A DNA stretch of 33,970 nt from Candidatus Blackburnbacteria bacterium RIFCSPHIGHO2_01_FULL_43_15b (GTDB lineage Bacteria; Patescibacteriota; Microgenomatia; UBA8517; UBA10165), in assembly GCA_001816385.1 (NCBI GenBank), contig MHBW01000010.1, forward strand, positions 1-33,970. Reading direction: 5' to 3'. This document shows positions 22,758 through 29,624 of the stretch, one piece after another. The notes beneath the pieces are model-generated. The model was given only the letters and a program-made list of their open reading frames with translations. It ran no database searches and was not told where the DNA came from. The position numbers were made by a program, and so were the translations under genes. Position 1 is the first letter of the stretch. Each line of letters starts with the position of its first letter.

Positions 22758-23033
22758 TTATTCAAGAATGATTTTTTCCTCAAACTGGGGAAGCTGGAAA
22801 TTGAAGTTAAACTCCGGAAGTCTTCCCTGGCCTTTGTGCCAAAAATAAACTCCCAACAGCATCGTAATAAGCAAACTTGCAGCCACAATCGTCCTATCTT
22901 TTGCCGTCCAGGGCTTTAGGAGCTCTTTCTTTTTCCGATCTCTTTTTTTAGACTTTTGCCCTTCCGCCAAATCTCCATCTTTGTCTAGAATGTTCTTCGG
23001 TGTCTTTTTCTTTCCAATCGATAACCCTAACAT
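22758..23033 (-). CDS. hypothetical small single-pass membrane protein
   Basis: 91 aa, not recognised. A strongly basic N-terminal half (KSKKRDRKKKELLKPWTAKDR), one membrane helix (about 48-66, IVAASLLITMLLGVYFW) and a short tail (RLPEFNFNFQLPQFEEKIIL). The positive-inside rule puts the N-terminus in the cytoplasm. A TAAAAT box (23045-23040) ends 6 nt before the ATG, so it too is probably leaderless. Function unknown. Confidence 0.65.
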   Translation of the reverse strand: MLGLSIGKKKTPKNILDKDGDLAEGQKSKKRDRKKKELLKPWTAKDRTIVAASLLITMLLGVYFWHKGQGRLPEFNFNFQLPQFEEKIILE

Positions 23034-23053
23034 TAAGTCATTTTACCAGTAAC

Positions 23054-23082
23054 TTGACAAAGATAACAATGTATTGTACTAT
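23054..23082 (+). promoter_or_regulatory. promoter of brnTA
   Basis: TTGACA (23054-23059), 17-nt spacer, TACTAT (23077-23082), then 9 nt to the ATG at 23092, leaving a leader of about 2-3 nt. Confidence 0.75.
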
Positions 23083-23091
23083 TAAATACAA

Positions 23092-23394
23092 ATGCCCAAA
23101 CCAGTTGATCTCTCAACGATTGAGGGTTTCGACTGGGATGAGGCAAACACAATCCACATTGCAAAACACAATGTGGATCCCAAAGAAGCAGAGGAGGTCT
23201 TTTTCGACCCACGCTATAAAACAATTGATGATCCAAAACACTCTAAGACTGAAGAAAGATTTGTGGTCTACGGCAAAACAGGCACAGAAAGACTATTGAC
23301 TGTTGTGTTTACAGTCAGAAGCCGGAAGTTCAGAGTTGTGTCTGCAAGAGATATGAACAGGGAAGAAAGGAGGTTGTATGGAAAAGAAACTTAA
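23092..23394 (+). CDS. brnT: BrnT toxin (RelE-fold ribonuclease)
   Basis: 100 aa. The family pattern is clear: FDWDEANTIHIAKHNVDPKEAEEVFFDPR, then DPKHSKTEERFVVYGKTGTERLLTVVFTVRSRKFRVVSARDMNREERRLY. BrnT is an RNase of RelE-like fold, and in this family the toxin gene precedes the antitoxin. The ATG of brnA lies 17 bp before this stop. Frame and conserved residues are intact. Confidence 0.93.
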   Translation: MPKPVDLSTIEGFDWDEANTIHIAKHNVDPKEAEEVFFDPRYKTIDDPKHSKTEERFVVYGKTGTERLLTVVFTVRSRKFRVVSARDMNREERRLYGKET

Positions 23395-23653
23395 GCCAAT
23401 ACCAAAATTCAAAAACGAAGAAGAGGAAGCAAATTTTTGGGGTACTCACGACACCACTGACTACTTTGATTGGAGCAAAGCCCGTCACGTTGTTTTCCCA
23501 AACCTTAAACCATCAACTAGAGTAGTTACTTTCCGGGCACCACAAGGCCTTATTGACCACTTAAAAGTTATTGCCAACAAAAAGGATGTCCCCTACCAAT
23601 CTCTGATAAAGATTTACTTGGACGAAAAAGTTCGCGAAGAAATGTCTACCTGA
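23378..23653 (+). CDS. brnA: BrnA-like/CopG antitoxin
   Basis: 91 aa. KLKPIPKFKNEEEEANFWGTHDTTDYFDWSKARHVVFPNLKPSTRVVTFRAPQGLIDHLKVIANKKDVPYQSLIKIYLDEKV matches the BrnA/CopG antitoxin pattern: an N-terminal toxin-binding part and a C-terminal ribbon-helix-helix. It follows brnT with a 17-bp overlap and probably autoregulates the promoter at 23054. Its 3' end overlaps the convergent dehydrogenase gene by 40 bp. Confidence 0.9.
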   Translation: MEKKLKPIPKFKNEEEEANFWGTHDTTDYFDWSKARHVVFPNLKPSTRVVTFRAPQGLIDHLKVIANKKDVPYQSLIKIYLDEKVREEMST

Positions 23654-24636
23654 CTCCTTCTTTTCCCCCACACCTCAGGATTAACCAAATTTTCCGGCTT
23701 CTCGCCTTTCAACGTTTTAAGAATCGAGTCAACTGCCTGTTCTGCCATCTTCTCGCGAACCGCATATGTTGCCGAGGCAATGTGCGGAGTTAATATCGCA
23801 TTCTCCATTTGCATTAACTCCGGATTCATCTGTGGTTCGTTTTCGTGAACGTCTAAAGCCACCCCGGCCAATTTCCCAGCACGCAATGCCTCAACCAAAG
23901 CGTGTTCATCAATCACTGCCCCCCGCGCAGTATTAATTAAATATGCAGTTGGCCTTACCTTCGACAAACTTTCCGCATTAATAAGATGTCTCGTCTCGGC
24001 CGTTAATGGAACATGGAGTGTGATGTAGTCGCTTTCGCCAAGTAGCTGATCTCGTTCCCGATACTCTACACCCAACTCTTTTTCCGCCTTTTCGTCGCGA
24101 TTCCGACAATTGTAAACCACCTTCATGTTAAAGCCGCGTGCGCGCCTTGCAACCACAGAGCCAATCCGCCCTAGCCCCACAATCCCTAAAGTCTTTCCAT
24201 AGACATCCCGCCCCAAAAACATCTCCGGTTCCCAACTGTGGTAAGCACCCTTTTTGGCAAAGTCTTCCCCTTCACACATTCTTCTTGACAACGCAAGCAT
24301 CAATGTCCAGGTAAACTCTGCAACTGCTTCATCAACCTCCAAAGACGGCGTGTTGGTTACCAAAATGCCTCGCGCTGTGGCCGCTTTTACGTCAATATTA
24401 TCAAAACCCACTGCGTAGCTTGAGATTATCTTCAAATTTGGCCTCAAGGCATCCATTAGTTCCCCTGTCCAACGGTCTGTTAAAAGCGTCATTACAGCCT
24501 CTGCCCCTTGTCCCATTTGGACAATTTCATCAGCCGTAAGAACGCGGTCAAAAGGAGAAATAACCACCTCTCCCCCCTCGTGGAGTTTCTCCAAAGCTTG
24601 ACCTGGAACTTTTCTGGTAACTAGTATCTTTGGCAT
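23614..24636 (-). CDS. D-2-hydroxyacid dehydrogenase (glyoxylate/hydroxypyruvate reductase-like)
   Basis: 340 aa. Family landmarks: YAVGFDNIDV, dinucleotide-binding GIVGLGRIGSVVARRA, INTARGAVID (R238), DVHENEP (E267) and TPHIASAT (H285), the Arg-Glu-His set that reduces 2-oxo acids. The second strand of the Rossmann fold ends YNCRNRD, with Arg where NAD-enzymes have Asp, hinting at NADPH use. It follows the PfkB kinase by 9 bp, so the two form an operon. The substrate is inferred from family only; D-lactate, glyoxylate and phosphoglycerate-type acids are possible. Confidence 0.9.
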   Translation of the reverse strand: MPKILVTRKVPGQALEKLHEGGEVVISPFDRVLTADEIVQMGQGAEAVMTLLTDRWTGELMDALRPNLKIISSYAVGFDNIDVKAATARGILVTNTPSLEVDEAVAEFTWTLMLALSRRMCEGEDFAKKGAYHSWEPEMFLGRDVYGKTLGIVGLGRIGSVVARRARGFNMKVVYNCRNRDEKAEKELGVEYRERDQLLGESDYITLHVPLTAETRHLINAESLSKVRPTAYLINTARGAVIDEHALVEALRAGKLAGVALDVHENEPQMNPELMQMENAILTPHIASATYAVREKMAEQAVDSILKTLKGEKPENLVNPEVWGKRRSQVDISSRTFSSK

Positions 24637-24645
24637 AACAAATTT

Positions 24646-25644
24646 TTAAACCATCCTTGGCTTCACTTCTCCCCCATACAGTTTAATCATTTCCTGAAGC
24701 TTAAGTGGTGTCAACAACCCCTCTCTTGCTCCAATATATCCCACAACAGAAGTTGAATTCATTGTGCCCCAAAGCATGGCTTCAGGCAAGTCTTTGCCTG
24801 CCACAAGAGCCGCCACAAATCCCGTTGAATAAGCATCTCCCGCACCGGTTTTCTCCATAACCGGCGAAATCGTTGAAACTCCGGCATGCCAAATCTCTCG
24901 CCCATCATAAGAAGCAAAAGAGCCGTTCGCTCCGTCTGTAATAACAACACATGCCGGACCTTTTGCTTTGAGTTCTAAAATTAATTGCTTAACGTCTGCC
25001 CCATTGTTCCCTACTAACCCCGCAGCTTCTTCTTTATTTGAAATCAAAACATCGGCTAAAGATAAAATAGGCTGAAGAAGGTTTATGCCGTCACGAAGCT
25101 GATACGATCCGGGGTTAAAAGCAAGTTTGGTCTTTGTTTTTTGGATAAACTCAAGTATTTGTTCGTGAAAATGTTGATGATTGGGGCCAACTGAGGTAAG
25201 GTACATCCATTTGGGAACAGGTAGATTCATTGGTAAGTTATATTTTTTGTGCTGATGATAAACAAAAATTGTCCGCTCTCCCAAGTAGTTCAAAACAACG
25301 GACAGATTGGAACCGACAGAGGGATCAACCGAAATAAAGTTCACGTCCACTCCTTCGTTCTCAAACACCTTTTTAGAGTCGAGCGAATCCTGGTCACTCC
25401 CCAAAACTGTGTAAAGAACAGTTTTTAAACCCAGCCTGGCCGAGCCAATAGCGTTATTGGCTGCGTTTCCCGAGGCCGGAATCCTTCTGTAGGTTGAGAC
25501 AGGGATTTTGCTGCCATAGGCAAAACAAATCAAGCGCTCTTCGGCTTTCAGGTTGCAAACAGCTTCTGTATCTTTTTGCTCAACCTGCATAAAGATATCA
25601 ATTGTCGAATCGCCTACGCTGATAAGATCGAGTTGATTTTCCAT
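24646..25644 (-). CDS. PfkB/ribokinase-family carbohydrate kinase
   Basis: 332 aa. It has the N-terminal SVGDSTIDIFMQV, the substrate loop IPASGNAANNAIGSARLG, LISNKEEA, and the C-terminal signature KTGAGDAYSTGFVAAL with catalytic D270. The family phosphorylates sugars or nucleosides; given the neighbours (aldolase, TIM, GAPDH, PGK) a sugar or sugar phosphate is likely, and it could provide the phosphofructokinase step, but this cannot be decided from sequence. The ATG at 25644 is preferred to the in-frame one at 25653. Confidence 0.88.
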   Translation of the reverse strand: MENQLDLISVGDSTIDIFMQVEQKDTEAVCNLKAEERLICFAYGSKIPVSTYRRIPASGNAANNAIGSARLGLKTVLYTVLGSDQDSLDSKKVFENEGVDVNFISVDPSVGSNLSVVLNYLGERTIFVYHQHKKYNLPMNLPVPKWMYLTSVGPNHQHFHEQILEFIQKTKTKLAFNPGSYQLRDGINLLQPILSLADVLISNKEEAAGLVGNNGADVKQLILELKAKGPACVVITDGANGSFASYDGREIWHAGVSTISPVMEKTGAGDAYSTGFVAALVAGKDLPEAMLWGTMNSTSVVGYIGAREGLLTPLKLQEMIKLYGGEVKPRMV

Positions 25645-25918
25645 GGGCAGCATTTGTAACCTTATTCATATTATCATACAATTCTTTAAGGCTAATGAAT
25701 CTAAGATTACGGTTTTAGGTCGCCTTGTGTTCGCTAAAGACACTACTTGCTCTAGTCTTAAATTAAATACAGGAGAACTGAAACCAAGACTCCAGTGAGC
25801 TGTAAATAGGCTGGGCAAACTTTTTGGGCCAGATGCCGATTCCGACAACTGCCTGTATTTCAACTGGAATGACGGCAGGTTGCACTTCAACGACAAGTGG
25901 ATTTATTTGGAGGGGTAA
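25643..25918 (+). pseudogene. possible small gene with an in-frame TGA
   Basis: One plus-strand frame reads FFKANESKITVLGRLVFAKD...TGELKPRLQ, then TGA (25796-25798), then AVNRLGKLFGPDADSDNCLYFNWNDGRLHFNDKWIYLEG and TAA at 25916-25918. The second part looks strongly protein-like. The stop overlaps the convergent aldolase gene by 16 bp. A single C-to-T or G-to-A change would explain the TGA (from CGA or TGG). The true start is unclear: in-frame ATG at 25643, GTG at 25727. A TACAAT box at 25677-25682 could be its -10. Not recognised; it may be chance. Confidence 0.35.
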
Positions 25919-26661
25919 ATTATCGAAGCCAGCTTTTCAGCCACTTCGAGAGGATTCTCTGCTTGCCAAACATTGCGGCCGATGGCCAAACCGACAGCTC
26001 CGGCTTCAACTATTTCTCTTGCCGTTTCGTAAAGTTGTTCGGCATTATCAGTTTTGGGTCCACCCACTACAAACACTTTGGTATCGCCAGCCACATCTAC
26101 CACCTTTTTGTAACTTTCTAGGTCTCCGGTGTATTTAATTTTGACTGCATCCGCATTCAATTCCAACCCAAGTCGCGCCGCATAAGCCAAGGTCTCCGGA
26201 TCAGTGTCTGATTTAATGTTTTTGCCCCTGGGGTACATCCAACCAATAACAATCAATCCTTTCTCGTGAGCTTCTTTCTCAATTTCGGAAAACTCTTGAA
26301 TCATTTCGTTTTCGTGCTCTGCCCCAATATAAATCGTATAGCCCACGCCAACTGCACCCAATTCAGTTGCTTCTTCTACTGTGCAATTCTGAACCGAGAT
26401 TGGTTCTTCGCCTGAGTGAAAAGCAGTCTTGCCATTTAGCTTAACAATCAAAGGAACCTTGCGCTTGTGGTAGTAATGCGCCGCAATTCCCTTCTGGCAA
26501 ATCACACCGGTAAAATATCCCGAATCGGCAATATCCATAATCCAGGCAGGGTCTGCTGAGCGTTCGTCAAATTCAACAGGTCCATGTTCAAATCCATGGT
26601 CATACGCCAAAAGCATGCCATGGCCATTTTTTAAGATTGGAGCTAAAGAAGCGGTGTTCAT
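25903..26661 (-). CDS. class I fructose-bisphosphate aldolase, archaeal/DhnA type
   Basis: 252 aa, (beta/alpha)8 fold. LLAYDHGFEHGP at the N-terminus, KLNGKTAF, VGYTIYIGAEHENEMI, and NADAVKIKYTGD, where one of K174/K176 is the Schiff-base lysine, mark the DhnA-type class I aldolase. It splits fructose 1,6-bisphosphate into two triose phosphates without a metal ion. The end VVGGPKTDN and GLAIGRNVWQ forms the phosphate site. It lies in the carbon cluster; its ATG overlaps the stop of a decayed reading frame behind deoC. Confidence 0.92.
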   Translation of the reverse strand: MNTASLAPILKNGHGMLLAYDHGFEHGPVEFDERSADPAWIMDIADSGYFTGVICQKGIAAHYYHKRKVPLIVKLNGKTAFHSGEEPISVQNCTVEEATELGAVGVGYTIYIGAEHENEMIQEFSEIEKEAHEKGLIVIGWMYPRGKNIKSDTDPETLAYAARLGLELNADAVKIKYTGDLESYKKVVDVAGDTKVFVVGGPKTDNAEQLYETAREIVEAGAVGLAIGRNVWQAENPLEVAEKLASIIYPSK

Positions 26662-26882
26662 ATTAAACTAAAGACTTTTGCCTTGTCAAAGAGAGATCTA
26701 TGCTTTCCGTTCCTAAAAGCGAACCTAAATTTCTCGATATCTTTTTGAATCCACAGCCTCTCCCCCCGGCTTTTGTAGTCCGACCGGTCGATATAAGCAT
26801 GGCCATAAAAATATGTCTCTCCACCAATCTACCATTAACGATCGCGAAACACCTTATTAACGACTACCCAAATAAAACTCAT
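26658..26882 (-). pseudogene. decayed 74-codon frame coupled to deoC and the aldolase gene
   Basis: A frame starts at an ATG overlapping the deoC stop (TTATGA) and ends in a TGA overlapping the aldolase ATG (ATATGA). It reads MSFIWVVVNKVFRDR, TAA, W, TAG, then 56 uninterrupted residues (IGGETYFYGHAYIDRSDYK... to FDKAKVFSLI). Coupling overlaps at both ends suggest a former operon member. The two stops could each come from one C-to-T change in a Gln codon (CAA, CAG). TAG and TAA end normal genes here, so recoding is unlikely. Function not recognised. Confidence 0.4.
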
Positions 26883-27547
26883 AATTCCAATCCTTCGACA
26901 ATTTCAACTGCGTGGGAAGTGCCAATACGGTCGGCGCCGGCTTCAATAAAAGCTTTGGCCTGTTCATAATTCTCTACTCCGCCGGCAACTTTAATCCTGA
27001 TTTTGCCACCAACAACACTTTTGACGAGTTCAACATCTTTTAAAGTTGCACCTCTTGGTCCCATTCCCGAGCAGGTTTTGACATAATCTGCTCCAGAGGT
27101 CAAAACAGCTTGCGAGGCACGTTTTATTTCCTCGTCGTTCAGGTGCCCCGTTTCAATAATAAACTTCACAATAACACCGGCTTTTTGTGTCTTGGCTGCC
27201 TGAACAATGGCACACATCTCGTCTTGAGCCTTCTCCCACTCTCCGGCCTTAAAGTAACCCACATTTGCAGAAACATCCAACTCGTCTGCGCCCAATTTTG
27301 CGTAGAGAGTAGCCGCAGCAATCTTTGATTCTTTTGTGTCCTGCCCAAGGGGAAAGGAGACAACCGTTCCCACACTTGCCCCTTGTCCCAATTCTCCTTT
27401 GGCCAAAGTTATGTAGCAGGCATTTACAAACGCTGCATGGAAACCGTAAGTGCGCACTTTTTGACAAAGAATTCTAATGTCTCCTGCTGAGGCTTCCTGG
27501 TGGTGATTGGCCAGGTCTAAATACCCGGCTAACGTCTTTTTGTCCAT
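26879..27547 (-). CDS. deoC: deoxyribose-phosphate aldolase
   Basis: 222 aa. Landmarks: ADELDVSANVGYFKAG (D91), VIVKFIIETG (K128), GADYVKTCSGMGPRGAT (Schiff-base K157) and IRIKVAGGV (K186). It splits 2-deoxyribose 5-phosphate into glyceraldehyde 3-phosphate and acetaldehyde, linking nucleoside salvage with the GAPDH/PGK genes upstream. The frame extends to 27598 but overlaps the LOG gene; the ATG at 27547 lies 1 nt after the LOG stop, typical of this operon. Confidence 0.95.
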   Translation of the reverse strand: MDKKTLAGYLDLANHHQEASAGDIRILCQKVRTYGFHAAFVNACYITLAKGELGQGASVGTVVSFPLGQDTKESKIAAATLYAKLGADELDVSANVGYFKAGEWEKAQDEMCAIVQAAKTQKAGVIVKFIIETGHLNDEEIKRASQAVLTSGADYVKTCSGMGPRGATLKDVELVKSVVGGKIRIKVAGGVENYEQAKAFIEAGADRIGTSHAVEIVEGLEL

Positions 27548-27548
27548 A

Positions 27549-28103
27549 TTATCTGCTCTGGGCTTCAAATCCACGAATTGCCGGCACAACCTGATCAACT
27601 TCTGTTACAATTTTATAAACTTCCAACTCCTCTTTCCTTAACTTCATCGTTCGGGCAATTTCTTCCAAGATCGGATACCAAAACCCTCCGAACAAAATAA
27701 GTGGTTTATGCCGTCCAAAATATAATCTTGCCAATCCCCAAGACATACCAAATTCTGAAATCGTTCCTGTTCCTCCATTAAAAATCACGTAAATATCCCC
27801 ATAATCCAAAAGTTTCAAAGTTCTCTCAACGTAAGTTTTCTCTTCTAAAAGCTCGTCAACTTTATTACTTTCGTCTCTGCCCTCAAAAAAGGTAATATTT
27901 TCAGGATAAAAAGTAATACCTACAGCATGCCCCCCCACAGAATGGGCGCCTTCGGTTGATGCCCGCATAACCCCCGGCCCACCACCGTTTACAATTACAT
28001 AACCGGCCTTGGCTACTTCTGCTGCCACATCATATGCCTCCTGGTAAAGCTTCTCTCCAGGCTGGGTATCGGAATATCCCAAAAAGGTCACGTTTTTTGT
28101 CAT
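27549..28103 (-). CDS. LOG-family (SLOG) protein
   Basis: 184 aa. VTFLGYSDTQPGEKLYQEAYDVAAEVAKAGYVIVNGGGPGVMRASTEGA and IFNGGTGTISEFGMSW match the LOG/lysine-decarboxylase-like family, whose members cleave nucleotide 5'-monophosphates to the base and ribose 5-phosphate. The usual PGGxGTxxE motif has Asn for Pro (NGGTGTISE). Placed between GAPDH and DeoC with 1-nt gaps on both sides, it may feed ribose phosphate to the same pathway; this is inferred from position. Confidence 0.85.
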   Translation of the reverse strand: MTKNVTFLGYSDTQPGEKLYQEAYDVAAEVAKAGYVIVNGGGPGVMRASTEGAHSVGGHAVGITFYPENITFFEGRDESNKVDELLEEKTYVERTLKLLDYGDIYVIFNGGTGTISEFGMSWGLARLYFGRHKPLILFGGFWYPILEEIARTMKLRKEELEVYKIVTEVDQVVPAIRGFEAQSR

Positions 28104-28104
28104 G

Positions 28105-29205
28105 TTATCTTTGAAAATATGTCGTAATTGGATCCGTTGGCGCCACAGTTTTATCTACTGCCTGCCCCACTCTGACTACTTGTTCCACAAGTCGACAAGT
28201 GTAACCCCACTGGTTATCGTACCAGGCAAATACTTTAACCAAATTTCCCCCCACAACTTGAGTCAACTTCAAATCAACAATTGCAGATTCGGTTCTGCCA
28301 ATAATATCAGAAGAAACCAATGGCTCGTCAGACGTAACCAATATCCCCTTGTACAACGGGTGCTGTTCGGCCTCTTTAAACGCAGCATTTACCTCCTCCA
28401 CAGTTACTTCTTTTTTCAACAAAAAGGTAAAGTCGCCTATTGATCCGGTAGTTACCGGAACCCTCAATGCCCGACCATCGAACAAACCTTTAAGAGCTGG
28501 TATCGTCTCAGTTGTTGATATTGCAGCACCGGTTGAAGTTGGGACAATGTTTTCAGCGGCAGCCCGAGCGCGGCGCAAATCTTCATGAGAGTTGTCCTGT
28601 AAACGTTGATCGTCGGTATACGCATGCGCCGTGGTCATTAACGCCTTTTCGACACCAAATTTGGCATGCATTACCGCCGCAACCGGAGCTACACAATTTG
28701 TTGTGCAGGAAGCGTTAGACAAAACCTCTGCTTTCCCATCGTATTCATTAACCCCCAAAACGTAAGTCGGCACGTTTTCTCCCTTTCCAGGAGCCGAAAT
28801 AACCACCCTTTTTGCCCCGGCAGCCGCGTGCTTTTTGGCGTCGGCCTCGGTAACAAACTTGCCAGTCGCCTCAATAACTACGTCCACTCCATATTTTGCC
28901 CAGGGAATTTTTTCAGGATCACGTTGGGCCAGAAGTGGAACTTTCACCCCATCAACAACCAAATAGCCAAACAGTGGATCTTCGTCAGTTGCCTTTTGGG
29001 GATCCCTAACTTCTTCAAATCCAACCTCTTTCTCAAATTTTCGATATGTCGTGTCGTAATTTATCAAATGAGCCCAACCGGCAGCTTTCATTGAACCAGA
29101 AGTATTAATCGCCACAAACTGAAGCTCATTTGCGTGTCGCGTCAATCCAATTCTGACAGCAAGCCTCCCAATTCTTCCAAAACCATTCACAGCAACGCGA
29201 ATCAT
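28105..29205 (-). CDS. gap: glyceraldehyde-3-phosphate dehydrogenase
   Basis: 366 aa. VAVNGFGRIGRLAVRIG begins the Rossmann fold, SNASCTTNC holds the catalytic C167, TTAHAYTDDQ the base region, and WYDNQWGYTCRLVEQV the C-terminus. It oxidises glyceraldehyde 3-phosphate to 1,3-bisphosphoglycerate. Where NAD-type enzymes read AIND, this one reads VAINTSGSM, so the ribose-binding Asp is Thr (T35), which may allow NADP. An insertion of about 20 residues follows (KEVGFEEVRDPQKATDED), explaining the extra length. The ATG at 29205 is preferred; the LOG gene follows by 1 nt. Confidence 0.95.
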   Translation of the reverse strand: MIRVAVNGFGRIGRLAVRIGLTRHANELQFVAINTSGSMKAAGWAHLINYDTTYRKFEKEVGFEEVRDPQKATDEDPLFGYLVVDGVKVPLLAQRDPEKIPWAKYGVDVVIEATGKFVTEADAKKHAAAGAKRVVISAPGKGENVPTYVLGVNEYDGKAEVLSNASCTTNCVAPVAAVMHAKFGVEKALMTTAHAYTDDQRLQDNSHEDLRRARAAAENIVPTSTGAAISTTETIPALKGLFDGRALRVPVTTGSIGDFTFLLKKEVTVEEVNAAFKEAEQHPLYKGILVTSDEPLVSSDIIGRTESAIVDLKLTQVVGGNLVKVFAWYDNQWGYTCRLVEQVVRVGQAVDKTVAPTDPITTYFQR

Positions 29206-29274
29206 ACTTACAAGATACCCTACCAAAGTTCACTTGGCAACCCAAAAACCAAAAAAGGGCACGAGGTTCCAGTA

Positions 29275-29302
29275 TTGCCATTGTCCATTATTGTAATAAA
29301 AT
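29275..29302 (+). promoter_or_regulatory. promoter of the orphan AbrB antitoxin
   Basis: TTGCCA (29275-29280), a 16-nt spacer and TAAAAT (29297-29302), then 9 nt to the ATG at 29312: another nearly leaderless unit. Confidence 0.5.
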
Positions 29303-29311
29303 ACAACCGGT

Positions 29312-29596
29312 ATGAAAGTTGGATATATCGTCACTCCCAACACAAAAGGACAGATTGTTATCCCTAAAAAAGTCAGGGACTTCTTAAAAATTAACGAGAA
29401 TGTTCCTCTCAATCTCCAACAAGTAGACCAGGGTATATACATTCACCCCATAAGTGAAGTTGTGACAAAACAAGAAACGGAAACCTCCTTCACTGACATT
29501 CTAAGAAAAACCCAAGGCGCGTGGGCTGGAGACAACTGGCCTGAAACCGAAAGAAGGCGGTGCTCAACTCCTGACTCTAAACAAAAAGGACTTTGA
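29312..29596 (+). CDS. AbrB/SpoVT-type antitoxin, orphan, altered C-terminus
   Basis: 94 aa as read. VGYIVTPNTKGQIVIPKKVRDFLKINENVPLNLQQVDQGIYIHPI is a swapped-hairpin AbrB DNA-binding domain, as in VapB/MazE antitoxins. A toxin-binding tail follows (DILRKTQGAWAGDNWPETE). After that the frame turns to RRRCSTPDSKQKGL, which lies on the other frame of a leftover toxin end, so a deletion has fused the two genes. The DNA-binding domain is intact and may still repress its promoter. It is inserted between the divergently oriented GAPDH and PGK genes. Confidence 0.82.
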   Translation: MKVGYIVTPNTKGQIVIPKKVRDFLKINENVPLNLQQVDQGIYIHPISEVVTKQETETSFTDILRKTQGAWAGDNWPETERRRCSTPDSKQKGL

Positions 29597-29624
29597 AGGG
29601 GTACGTGGTCTTGAACTTATTTAA
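29556..29624 (+). pseudogene. 3' remnant of a deleted PIN (VapC) toxin
   Basis: In the +1 frame relative to the AbrB gene the sequence reads GGAQLLTLNKKDFEGVRGLELI then TAA. This is the usual C-terminal ending of VapC/PIN toxins (LLTLNxKDFxxxxGLxLI). Nothing else of a toxin remains, so about 110 codons have been lost between the antitoxin and this end. Confidence 0.7.

Noticed and set aside
25666-25896. 76-codon minus-strand frame between the kinase and aldolase genes
   Set aside because: Ser/Leu-rich shadow-like composition, no coupling to neighbours; the opposite strand frame is more convincing.
25643-26882. Stop-codon reassignment (TAG or TAA as Gln, TGA as Trp)
   Set aside because: Well-recognised genes end in all three stops: TAG in pduO and the first PBP, TGA in trpS, TAA in nrdJ.
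26700-26969. 89-codon plus-strand frame across the deoC end
   Set aside because: It runs antisense into deoC, whose coding is certain, and has no promoter or recognisable domain.
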